From: Fulvivirga maritima
GTDB lineage: Bacteria; Bacteroidota; Bacteroidia; Cytophagales; Cyclobacteriaceae
Reading direction: 5' to 3'
NCBI RefSeq assembly: GCF_021389955.1
Contig: NZ_CP089980.1
Coordinates: 4,149,001-4,213,000 of the forward strand
Length of the DNA: 64,000 nucleotides
In this document: in pieces, positions 1 through 8,130 of the stretch
Layout of the letters: every line of letters starts with the position of its first letter
Position numbering within the stretch: position 1 is the stretch's first letter
Notes under the pieces: generated by a model
What the model saw: the letters and a program-made list of their open reading frames with translations, nothing else
Database searches by the model: none
What the model was told of the DNA's origin: nothing
Program-made: the position numbers and the translations under genes

Positions 1-110
1 AAATTACTTATTCTATTCCAAGTATAATGGGGTATGTAGTTGATAGATAATAAAGAATCTTTTTTTAAAAGAGATGGCTATATGTGAATCAATTGTATTA
101 ATATATTTCT

Positions 111-1187
111 ATGAAATCAAAGTGTATTTTTTTGTTAATTTTTATATTCTCTTTTCAGGGAGCATTTTCTCAGAACGTTGACTCAACTCTGATTAAACAA
201 TTATATTTTATAAAGAAAATCTCTTATGGGGCTGGTTCAAGTTTATTTAATGACAGTAAGTTGTATTATAAAACAAAGGAGGCAGATGAATTACCATGGA
301 AAAGAGAAAGAAGGTTTTCAGAGAAGGAATTAGTTACTATCACGGATACATTAATTCATAACTCAGAGCTTAGTTTAAATACAGGCAAATATTCTGGAAC
401 TAGTATTAGGCTATTTACCACCTTTCCCAGAGACATACTCAATATAGATGAAGTTTTTCGGATTCAAGTTGAACAGAGCAACTTATTGGATTCTATGAAT
501 AATATTGTAACTATTGATCCCCAGCCTTCTGTTTTTTATGGCTCAGAATTTTCCAGTAGGTATATAAATGGTGAAAATTATTCACACAACTGGCAAAATT
601 TAACAGCTTCTTTCTCAACAAACCTTAACATTCAAACCAAGGCTGTAAAAGGAGAAATAACATTTCAGGTAGATTTTATTTTAGGCTATGATTATGTGGA
701 AATTACTCCTGATGATATAGGGAAAGTATTCTCTTTAAATAATCATGATTTTAAGGTTGTAGATATTATTGATAATAAAGTGGTATTGTCGATTCATAAT
801 GAGATAGAGGAGCCAGAAATTGATTTTAAGTTTGTAAACTTAAATGATAAAGGTTTAGAAGTTAGCCCACTTTCTTTGGAAGACTTTAACGAATTAAAGA
901 TGCAAGACAGTACATTGTCATTTTTTTCTATGGGTACAGGTACGGGTAAATTATCACAGGCAGTCTATGATATTTTTAAATCCAAACCTAACATTCAATT
1001 TGAAGAATTTGATGAAAAGATTCATAGTAAGTTATTGCAACTAATAGAAGCTGAAGATAAGGAAGGAGCTGAATTGAAATATTTAGGTCCAAAATATACT
1101 GTAATAAAGACTGCAGGTCCAATAAGTAACCTTTATTTATATTGTCCCATTTACGGTGAGGTAAGAGAATTTGATTTGCAACTATAG
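111..1187 (+). CDS. secreted protein of unknown function
   Basis: I do not recognise this 358-residue protein. The first ~20 residues are a clear Sec signal peptide (short basic start, hydrophobic run IFLLIFIFSF, then a FSQ cleavage site), so it is exported to the periplasm or outer membrane. The remainder is rich in Asn, Asp, Ser and Lys, has no transmembrane segment, Cys cluster or catalytic motif that I can see, and alternates short hydrophobic strands with polar turns, as expected of a beta-rich exported protein. The ATG is preceded by an A/T-rich stretch with no strong ribosome binding site, as is usual here. It stands alone, 150 bp before the next gene and with no obvious partner. The coding call is firm; the function is open. 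Confidence 0.8.
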   Translation: MKSKCIFLLIFIFSFQGAFSQNVDSTLIKQLYFIKKISYGAGSSLFNDSKLYYKTKEADELPWKRERRFSEKELVTITDTLIHNSELSLNTGKYSGTSIRLFTTFPRDILNIDEVFRIQVEQSNLLDSMNNIVTIDPQPSVFYGSEFSSRYINGENYSHNWQNLTASFSTNLNIQTKAVKGEITFQVDFILGYDYVEITPDDIGKVFSLNNHDFKVVDIIDNKVVLSIHNEIEEPEIDFKFVNLNDKGLEVSPLSLEDFNELKMQDSTLSFFSMGTGTGKLSQAVYDIFKSKPNIQFEEFDEKIHSKLLQLIEAEDKEGAELKYLGPKYTVIKTAGPISNLYLYCPIYGEVREFDLQL

Positions 1188-1338
1188 TAATCAAATAATA
1201 ACTGTATTGATTGACTTATACCCCTAATTCCAAGTGGTTGTTACCAGAACCTGGTATTTGAGTAATTGAAAATATCAAAATAAACTTGGATTAAATAAGC
1301 ATATGACATTCAAATAATAGCTCATACCCATCTAACCA

Positions 1339-1882
1339 ATGAATTTTGAAGAATTAGAGCGTAAAATAGAAGCTGCCACTAAAAAGGCATTTATAGAAAT
1401 ATATGATCAGCACCAAGACGAAGGCATATATGGTTTTGCCTTGTACAGTGATGGTGGGGCTATGACTGTTTGTCCTTCTGCAAATACCCAGGATTTTTTG
1501 GAAGATTTGGATGACGAGGAAAAGGAAGATCTCGCGTTTTATAAGTTTGAGCCAGCTGAATGGAAATATGAAATGGTGGGAGCAGATGAAGCGTTTAATG
1601 ATATTTCTAAAGAATTAAGAACGGAGTTGGGTGAAAACTGGTTTGAAGATGAGGCAACTTTTGTGTTTTAGAAAGAGCCTTTTTAGCACTTGTATTAATG
1701 TTTTGAAAAAGCTTAAGGGAGAGAATTTCTTTAAAAACATAACAGGTGAGGAGGTGTTTTTAACTTTCACCGTTTCTGATTATGAGTTTGAAAATAAGGA
1801 AGTTGAGGATATTATTATTCAATTAAACGATAATGATTATCAAACGGAATATCTGGAATGGATGAAAAGTTGGGCAGATTAA
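1339..1882 (+). pseudogene. DUF4303-family protein, frameshifted
   Basis: The N-terminal part (1339-1671, 110 residues) has the DUF4303 pattern: an amphipathic first helix, then IYGFALYSDGGAMTVCPSAN. It ends abruptly at a TAG. The +1 frame carries straight on with FRKSLFSTCINVLKKLKGEN and a C-terminal strand/helix pattern to a stop at 1882, giving the usual family size of about 180 residues. Removing one T from the TTTT at 1666-1669 joins the two halves without loss. Function of the family is unknown. The gene is followed 16 bp later by another small unknown, with which it may be co-transcribed. The frameshift may be real or a homopolymer read error; three other genes in this window show the same kind of lesion. 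Confidence 0.7.
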
Positions 1883-1897
1883 TATTTAAGTGGCGGA

Positions 1898-2437
1898 ATG
1901 GATCAAAATGAATTTGCAGTAATACACAAAAAGACCTCTGAGCTTTTGGTAGCGGCCTTAGAGCGGTATAACCAAAATGCATGTCAATGTGCGTACCCAA
2001 GATTTCAGCAGCTCATTGGGATTGACTGTACTGAAACAGGTGATGCCTTTCACTGCTATGATACAGAATTGCTCATTAATCTTTCAAAAAAGTACTTTAA
2101 TATAGGTGTGAGTAATCTTAATAATGAAAATGCCAATGAGAAATGGACTTGTAAAAAATGCCAATCGGTTTATGAATATGGGTGGCAAGATTTCAGCATA
2201 GCTGTAGAAAGGCAAAAATTAGAGTTGGTAGAGTTAAAGGCGAAGCCAATAGGGAAGGAGGCCAGTAAGCCCATTCCACTTTATTTAGGCCTGGCAGGAC
2301 ATACCTATCCTCCAAGAACAGAAATAGATCAGGTGAGCTTTGAAGAGTTTGAGAGCTATTTAATGGAGAAGGATAGAAGCGCTTTATGGAAATGTTTAGG
2401 TAATATAAATTGGCTTAGAGGTATAATTAAAAAATGA
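1898..2437 (+). CDS. small cytoplasmic protein with CxC and CxxC motifs, unknown
   Basis: A 179-residue protein without signal peptide or membrane segment. It has a helical start, a CQC near residue 28, and a WTCKKCQSVYEYGW segment in the middle that looks like half of a zinc ribbon (CxxC followed by aromatic strands). The C-terminal third is charged. It begins 16 bp after the frameshifted DUF4303 gene, so the two may be an operon. A metal-binding role is an inference from the Cys spacing only. I do not recognise the family; a toxin-immunity type accessory protein is possible given its small size and neighbour, but nothing in the sequence proves that. Confidence 0.65.
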   Translation: MDQNEFAVIHKKTSELLVAALERYNQNACQCAYPRFQQLIGIDCTETGDAFHCYDTELLINLSKKYFNIGVSNLNNENANEKWTCKKCQSVYEYGWQDFSIAVERQKLELVELKAKPIGKEASKPIPLYLGLAGHTYPPRTEIDQVSFEEFESYLMEKDRSALWKCLGNINWLRGIIKK

Positions 2438-2543
2438 TTAATTATAAGAGGTTATGCTTAATTGATGTAGATTTTAGTTTCGTAAACTACCTTTTAATAC
2501 TTATATAAGGACGTACCTTCACTAATTGATCAACCCTGAGTTA

Positions 2544-3369
2544 ATGAAAAAATTAATTTTCTTATTAATAATTGCCGCCTTAGCAGCTAGCTTTAAAAAT
2601 CAAGACCTGGCAATTAATGATCCTATTCCAAAGCATGATAGCTTAACTATCACCTCAAAATATGTGAATGAAGACAGGGTAGTTAACATTTGGATCCCGC
2701 CCAATTATGATGAGTCAAAAGACAGTTATCCGGTGCTGTACATGCCAGACGTTGGCATAAAAGAGGATTTTCCTCATATTGCTAATACTCTTGGTCAGCT
2801 ATTGGCTCAGAAAAAAATACCACCAGTTATTTTGGTAGGTATTGAAAATACAGAGCGTGGAAGAGATTTAACCGGTTATTCAGAGGCTGAAGATGACGCA
2901 CAGTATTGCCCGCTCACTGATGGAGCTAAAGATTTTAGAGGTTTTATTGTGGAGGAGCTAATGCCTATGATCAACAAAACCTATAGAACATCTGATAAGA
3001 AAGGAATTATAGGAGAATCACTGGCCGGACTCTTTGTTATGGAAACCTTTTTTTACCCAACCCAAAACCTTTGATTTTTATATTGCCATGGATCCTTCAC
3101 TTTGGTGGAATAACCATTTCTTAGCCAAAAATGCGGATGCCTTATTATCAGATTTTCCTGAAAAGGATATAAAATTATGGTTTACAGGTTCTAATACAGA
3201 AAGCATATTTGAGTACACCAGAAGTGTAGAAAAATCCTTAGAAAACAGTGCCCCAGCACAACTAACCTGGAAATACTCAGATGAACCAGGTGAGAAGCAT
3301 CATACCATTTTTAGAGCTACTAAAGAGAAGGCCTTGTTATGGATTTTGTCTGACCAGAATGCTAACTAA
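2544..3369 (+). pseudogene. secreted alpha/beta-hydrolase of the esterase D/enterochelin esterase type, frameshifted
   Basis: The best start is ATG 2544, which gives a signal peptide MKKLIFLLIIAALAAS; an in-frame TTG at 2526 would only add residues in front of it. The protein follows the PF00756 putative-esterase plan: VNIWIPPNYDESKDSYPVLYM, then GIIGESLAGLFVM, where the Ser of GESLAG is the expected nucleophile. The frame then breaks. The +1 frame continues with FTQPKTFDFYIAMDPSLWWN and ends with EKHHTIFRA, whose His fits the catalytic triad. Deleting one T from the T7 run at 3048-3054 restores a single reading frame of normal length (~275 residues). Substrate unknown; such enzymes hydrolyse siderophore, acetyl or feruloyl esters. 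Whether the break is biological or a read error cannot be told here. Confidence 0.75.
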
Positions 3370-3402
3370 TAGAGGAATAGGCTGTCAAATCTTTGACGGA
3401 AA

Positions 3403-3759
3403 TCACTTTTCCATAATCTTTTGTTTATGCGCTTTGCCCCAGGCAGTGAGGTGATTGATAATGGTTTGTAATGTTTTACCATGATCAGTTAGGGTGTAAA
3501 CCACGGTGATAGGTTGCGTATCCATTATGGTGCGGTTGATCAATTTATTGAGCTCCAATTCCTTTAGCTCTTTGCTCAGCATACGATTAGAAATACCATC
3601 AATATCATTTAAAATATCAGAAAATCGCCTTTTGGTATAATAGCAGATAGAGGTGAGAATGGGGATTTTCCACTTTCCATTTAGCACATACATGGAGTCT
3701 TGTATGGCACGCATTTCTTCCTTATGCTCTTGTTTGAAATCAGCTGCTTCGCACTTCAT
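3403..3759 (-). CDS. HxlR-family winged-helix transcriptional regulator
   Basis: 118 residues, the normal length for HxlR regulators. The signature is clear: VLNGKWKIPILTSI, then RRFSDILNDIDGISNRMLSK, LKELELNKLINR, and YTLTDHGKTL followed by the C-terminal dimerisation helix with AWGKAHKQ. The Cys in the first few residues (MKCEAAD) lies where several HxlR proteins have a redox- or aldehyde-sensing Cys, so thiol sensing is possible but unproven. It is convergent with the esterase gene and divergent from the DUF4139 gene; the ~160 bp between its start and the next gene would hold its operator. Confidence 0.92.
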   Translation of the reverse strand: MKCEAADFKQEHKEEMRAIQDSMYVLNGKWKIPILTSICYYTKRRFSDILNDIDGISNRMLSKELKELELNKLINRTIMDTQPITVVYTLTDHGKTLQTIINHLTAWGKAHKQKIMEK

Positions 3760-3921
3760 GGTATTATATTTTTATTTTGTTATTAGGAGGTATAAAGTTA
3801 CTTAAAATAACTGGAATTGTCAGGCGTTGATTATTAGTTGCGCGATTTATCATGAGCTTAAAAAATTTATAATCCTTTATGGAATTTGGTGTTTTCATGC
3901 ATCTCACTAAAAAAAAAGATC

Positions 3922-5802
3922 ATGAAATACGTTATACTATTAGTGCTATTGCTGTCTAATCAAGCTTTTTCACAGTCATTTACCGAACGTGAACTTAAAA
4001 CCCGGATTGATGAAGTAACCATTTATGTTCAGGGTGGGCTGGTAACCCGAACAGGAAAGCTTGAGATTCCATCAGGCAAATCTACTCTAGTTGTTAAGTC
4101 TCTTTCTCCGCATATTGATAATAAAAGTGTGCAGGTAAAGGCTACAGGTGATTTTACCATACTATCAGTAAATCATAAGCTTAACCATCTGAACAGACTG
4201 AAAAAGGACAAGCAAATTGATAGTCTGAAAGGGCAAGTGGAATCTTTAGAGTTTGAAATATCAATGGCCGAATCTAGGCTTCAGATACTGGCAGAACAGC
4301 AAAGCTTGCTTAATGAAAATAAAAAGCTGGGAGGTGAAAATTCAGGTGCATCTTTAACTCAAATTAAACAGGCCATTGATTTTTATGATCGTGAGCTGAC
4401 CGCAATCAAATCAGAAGAGATTAAGACCAGGCTTAAAATGAGGGAGTTGAATAAAGAAAAAGGCCAAATAGAGCAAGAAATATATAGGGTAGAAGGAAAA
4501 GATGAGCTGCCAACCAGCGAAATAGAAATAAGAGTAGATTCTAAAGGCAAGAGTGTAGGAGATTTTAAAATCACTTATTTGGTTTCGAACACCGGTTGGT
4601 ATCCTAAATATGACGTGAGGGTAACAAGCGTGGCGGAACCAATAGAGCTAAAGTATAAAGCAGATATTTATCAAAATACAGGGGTAAACTGGGAGAATGT
4701 AAAACTTAAGCTATCAAATGGAGATCCTAACCAAAGTGGTGTGGCTCCCCAGTTAGAAACATGGTACCTCAATTATGCCCGAAACACTGTTAGAAATAGA
4801 TCAGCCAATGGAGGAATCAATAGCGCAGTGCGAAATGTTTCCGGTAAGATTTTAAGTGAAAGTGGGGATCCGATTCCTGGAGCCAATATCTTAGTAAAAG
4901 GAATGAATATAGGTACTATCTCAGATATAGACGGCAACTACTCATTAACCCTGCCTAATGGGGCTACGCATTTGTCAATATCCTTTGTGGGCTATGCGCC
5001 AACAGTGTTACCAATTACATCTGAAAGGATGAATGTAAAGTTGAAAGCCGATGTATCTTCTTTAGAAGAGGTAGTGGTAACTGGTTATGGCATCGAAAGA
5101 GCATTGCCAGGACGTGTGGCAGGTATATCTATCCGTGGGAATAACAGTCTGGAGAAAAAGGCGAAGAGTGTAACTACTACCACCATAGAAAACCAAACCA
5201 CAGTGGAGTTTGAGGTAGATGAGCCTTACTCTGTTAAGTCTAATGGCGAAAAGCTATCGGTAGATTTGAATAGCTTCAATATTGAAACTATATATGAATA
5301 TTTTGCCGTGCCTAAGCTTGATAAAGATGCTTTTCTGATAGCGCGCATAATTAATTGGGATCAATATAATCTACTTGAAGGTGAAGCCAATCTGTATTTT
5401 GAAGATGCTTATGTAGGCCGATCCATTCTTGATGCCCGCTCTTTAGAAGATACCCTAAACATTTCTTTAGGTAGAGACAAAAGCATAGTTATAGGAAGAG
5501 AAAAGGTGGATGAGTATTCTAAACGAAGAACCATTGGCAGTAATAAGATTGAAAGCCGCGGGTACCAGATTTTTGCCAGGAATAAAAAATCGAAGAACAT
5601 TAAATTGACCCTCTTTGATCAAATACCTGTAGCTGTCATTAGCGATATTTCTGTGACGGAAAATAACCTTTCAGGCGGAAAGCTAGACGAAAAAACAGGC
5701 GAAGTGACCTGGGAGCTTAACCTGGAGCCACAAGAGCAAAAAGAATTAAAATTAAGCTATGACGTGAAATACCCTAAGTATGAGAAGGTGATTTTGGAGT
5801 AA
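3922..5802 (+). CDS. MuiA/DUF4139-like exported protein with inserted carboxypeptidase-regulatory and SusC-plug-like module
   Basis: I start the gene at ATG 3922, which gives a signal peptide (MKYVILLVLLLSNQAFSQ); an upstream ATG at 3886 would bury it. Residues ~20-120 match the DUF4140 N-terminal domain of mucoidy-inhibitor (MuiA) proteins, ~90-190 is a coiled coil, and DUF4139 begins near 205 (NTGWYPKYDVRV). At about 305-375 the domain is interrupted by a carboxypeptidase-regulatory-like beta-sandwich (VSGKILSESGDPIPGANILV... SISFVGYAPTVLPI). This is followed by EEVVVTGYGIERALPG, the motif that normally opens a SusC-type TonB receptor plug, and then DUF4139 resumes to the C-terminus (LEPQEQKELKLSYDVKYPK). 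The family is thought to act in the envelope; its biochemical role is not established. The gene is monocistronic. Confidence 0.85.
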   Translation: MKYVILLVLLLSNQAFSQSFTERELKTRIDEVTIYVQGGLVTRTGKLEIPSGKSTLVVKSLSPHIDNKSVQVKATGDFTILSVNHKLNHLNRLKKDKQIDSLKGQVESLEFEISMAESRLQILAEQQSLLNENKKLGGENSGASLTQIKQAIDFYDRELTAIKSEEIKTRLKMRELNKEKGQIEQEIYRVEGKDELPTSEIEIRVDSKGKSVGDFKITYLVSNTGWYPKYDVRVTSVAEPIELKYKADIYQNTGVNWENVKLKLSNGDPNQSGVAPQLETWYLNYARNTVRNRSANGGINSAVRNVSGKILSESGDPIPGANILVKGMNIGTISDIDGNYSLTLPNGATHLSISFVGYAPTVLPITSERMNVKLKADVSSLEEVVVTGYGIERALPGRVAGISIRGNNSLEKKAKSVTTTTIENQTTVEFEVDEPYSVKSNGEKLSVDLNSFNIETIYEYFAVPKLDKDAFLIARIINWDQYNLLEGEANLYFEDAYVGRSILDARSLEDTLNISLGRDKSIVIGREKVDEYSKRRTIGSNKIESRGYQIFARNKKSKNIKLTLFDQIPVAVISDISVTENNLSGGKLDEKTGEVTWELNLEPQEQKELKLSYDVKYPKYEKVILE

Positions 5803-5966
5803 GCAACGCTGAACTGTAACTAAAAACATAAATTTGAACTTAAAGGGGCAAAGGTTAATGGTCTTATAATTGATCCTTGTCTTATTAATGTGGTTTTGTA
5901 ACTCACCTCATTCATTACTTTTTAAAGGGAGAAGAGGTAGCCGAAACTGATCCTAACTAATAAAAC

Positions 5967-6776
5967 ATGGCATTTCAAAACGAAATACTAAAAATACCTA
6001 TTGAGAAACGTTGCGTTCAAACGCGAGGAGGAAGTTGGAACTTGCCTTTAGAGGATTGTTATTTTGGAGTGCCAGAGAGTGAATTGTTTGGGTGGACGCC
6101 ACTGCATGAAATTCCTGCTCATACCAAAGGTTTCCATTTTTATTTAGGCAGTGATGGTCATAGTCTTATCCATGAATTTGTGAAATCAGAGTACCCGGAG
6201 CAAATAGAAAGATTGTCCATAGGTAATTCTTCTTTTGCCCTTGGCTCTGGGCTGAATTATGAGCATATAGCTAAGGTTCTATCTTCTGCTAAATTCCCTG
6301 ATTTAAAGGTGTTTCAATTAGGCGTATGGGAGCTTTACCATAATGCTCACGGCTCGTATGGAAACCTGGGCGATGTTACAGAAATATTAAAAAGCATGCC
6401 GAATTTAGAGGTGTTATTGCTCGGTGGAGCTTTTACATTGCAGTCGCCCGTTACTTTGGCCAATCTTAAAGATATATCTGTTTTAATAGATGACCCGATA
6501 ACAGGAACCAACGGAGGTAGTATTGATGACGATACCTTTAATCACCTACAGGAGTCATTCTTCCCTGAATTAACTGAGGCATTCCTTGATCTTGAATGCG
6601 ATGATAGTAATGAAGATTATAAAATCTCTAAGGCATTAATTTCAGGTGCTAGCTGGCCAAAACTTCAAAAAATTGAGTTTACAGGCCTTTATAACCATGA
6701 TGAGCAACAAAAAATGAAGAATAGCCAGTTTGTGATTAATAATAACATAAAGGTTTATTTTTCAGATCTTGAGTAG
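5967..6776 (+). CDS. leucine-rich-repeat-like cytoplasmic protein (STM4015-like)
   Basis: 269 residues, no signal peptide or membrane helix. The middle and C-terminal parts show spaced LRR-type units, for example FPDLKVFQLGVWEL, MPNLEVLLLGGAFTL, LANLKDISVLIDD, FPELTEAFLDLE and WPKLQKIEFTGL, each with the LxxLxxL/I strand pattern. The layout resembles the STM4015-type LRR proteins, but I cannot confirm that without a search. Such proteins are binding scaffolds with no known catalytic residues. It lies alone between the DUF4139 gene and a degraded small gene. The coding call is secure and the fold likely; the partner is unknown. Confidence 0.72.
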   Translation: MAFQNEILKIPIEKRCVQTRGGSWNLPLEDCYFGVPESELFGWTPLHEIPAHTKGFHFYLGSDGHSLIHEFVKSEYPEQIERLSIGNSSFALGSGLNYEHIAKVLSSAKFPDLKVFQLGVWELYHNAHGSYGNLGDVTEILKSMPNLEVLLLGGAFTLQSPVTLANLKDISVLIDDPITGTNGGSIDDDTFNHLQESFFPELTEAFLDLECDDSNEDYKISKALISGASWPKLQKIEFTGLYNHDEQQKMKNSQFVINNNIKVYFSDLE

Positions 6777-6841
6777 GGGGTATAAAACCCGTTGCCGTTC
6801 TTAGCCTTAGGCTACGTACTATCCAATGATCACCAGTGTTT

Positions 6842-7240
6842 GTGAAAATAATATTGAAGAAATTAGCAATCATTTTAATATTTATAGGGCTTGTAAGCCT
6901 ATATGTTTATGATCCTGCAATAGAAAGGAAGGTGGCCTTTGATCACTATTCAGTTAAATAGGAATGGAGGCTGTTTAATAATTCATTTTGCAATTCAAGA
7001 ACCGCGGGGCATTGTTATACCAATGAAACGAACAGGATAAATGCTGAGATGGAATTGTACTTAAAGCTTTTAGAAAATGTAGGAGGCAATGAGCCTGTTA
7101 AAATTAAACTGAAATCTGTTATACAAAAGGTATATCGGTTTGATATGGCATATTCTGAATTAACCAAAGCAAAAGAATTTAAAATAGACTCTCTTCAAAA
7201 ATACAAGCACCAAATCTTCAGAAAGATAATGTTGAAATAA
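6842..7240 (+). pseudogene. possible small membrane protein gene interrupted by an in-frame TAG
   Basis: From GTG 6842 a frame runs with a single hydrophobic segment (KKLAIILIFIGLVSLYVYD), then FDHYSVK and a TAG at 6959-6961. The same frame stays open after the stop for 92 more codons to the TAA at 7238-7240 and includes a helical, charged tail (SLQKYKHQIFRKIMLK). One nonsense codon therefore separates what looks like one N-terminally anchored protein of ~132 residues. Alternatives are a 39-residue peptide, or a 63-residue peptide from ATG 7049. There is no good ribosome binding site. I recognise no family, so confidence is low. Confidence 0.3.
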
Positions 7241-7800
7241 AAATAGCCTTCTTAATTTACCTTTCCCTATCTCGTTGCTATTCTCCTCACCCAACAGACA
7301 TCACCCAAACCCCTCGGTAAGCATTTCCATTCCGGTAATTCTAGCATTTCATTAAATGCTATTGAAAAAATATTTCTCTTCAATTTGCTCATATTCAGCG
7401 ATATAAGTTCTTTTTGAAAGTACTTATAGCACGTGCCGCACTGTGCCTTATGTGCCAAAATAACCTACTTACATTTGATTCATCAAGTTCCTGATGGTAT
7501 TATGACGCCGGACGGATGCATCCTGATTTAGACCTACCCGCGGATAATTAAAAGGTCTATGTAAGCACAGATATAATGAAGAGCTTATCACTTAATCCAG
7601 GTATTAGGTAGTGGGCTTATAGAAAAACATTATGTCTACATGTCATGCCTGATATAGAAGCAAATAAGTACGGCCTGGAGGCGCTGTGTTGATTTGCGAC
7701 TGTATCCTTTTCCTCCTGCCATGGGGAACATGTGAAAAACATGTTTAACCCGGCTTGCCAGGCTCATGAGAGCTTGGCAGAGCCAAAAAAAGTGTAGGAA
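7241..7800. other. 560-bp region without a convincing gene; hairpin before the lipoprotein start
   Basis: No open frame here looks coding; the longest (63 codons, minus strand, 7267-7458) has no ribosome site and no protein-like pattern. At 7756-7779 there is a 10-bp stem (TGCCAGGCTC / GAGCTTGGCA, one G-T pair) with an ATGA loop, 21 bp before the next start codon. It is followed by A, not T, so it is not a plus-strand terminator; it could shape the lipoprotein leader. The rest shows no repeat or tRNA-like fold that I can support. Confidence 0.4.
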
Positions 7801-7992
7801 ATGCCTAGATTATTTAATAATGCAGCAGTAATAGTTTTAATATTTGTATGTGCAGTAGCTTGTGAAAGTGAAGATGTAAAACCCATACAAAAAAATGACA
7901 CTCAGCTATCTGAGTTCAATGGTTCACAATTCTTTGCCGATGATACTGGTGGAGGTGGTGAAGATGAAGAAGATCCTATAATACAGGATTAG
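7801..7992 (+). CDS. small lipoprotein of unknown function
   Basis: 63 residues. A hydrophobic leader (NNAAVIVLIFVCAVAC) ends in a lipobox-like VAC with the acylated Cys at about residue 20, followed by Glu-Ser-Glu, so it is probably lipidated and exported. The mature part is short, acidic and unstructured, with a GGGG stretch and EDEEDP near the end. No domain is recognisable. A weak GGA lies just before the ATG. It sits tail-to-tail with the TPR kinase gene; a 13-bp inverted repeat spanning the gap could end its transcript. Confidence 0.6.
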   Translation: MPRLFNNAAVIVLIFVCAVACESEDVKPIQKNDTQLSEFNGSQFFADDTGGGGEDEEDPIIQD

Positions 7993-8004
7993 TCTAATAG
8001 AACG

Positions 8005-8130
8005 AAAAGGGCTATCTAAAAGCAACTTGTATGTCCGATTGAGGTCTCTCGAAATCTTTATTATTCTCAATAGGAAGAGATTTTAAGTCACAATCATTAA
8101 CTAAGTTACTACTCTTGAGATAGCCCTTTT
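8005..8130 (+). terminator. long-range 13-bp inverted repeat, possible terminator of the small lipoprotein gene
   Basis: AAAAGGGCTATCT at 8005-8017 is a perfect inverted match to AGATAGCCCTTTT at 8118-8130, which runs into seven T in all. The arms are 100 bases apart and the right arm lies inside the last codons of the convergent kinase gene. On the plus strand this has the stem-plus-T-tail form of an intrinsic terminator, but with a very long loop, so efficiency is uncertain. Confidence 0.4.

Noticed and set aside
7267-7458. Minus-strand 63-codon frame with several Cys
   Set aside because: No ribosome site, no protein-like pattern and no neighbour in the same direction; left as non-coding.
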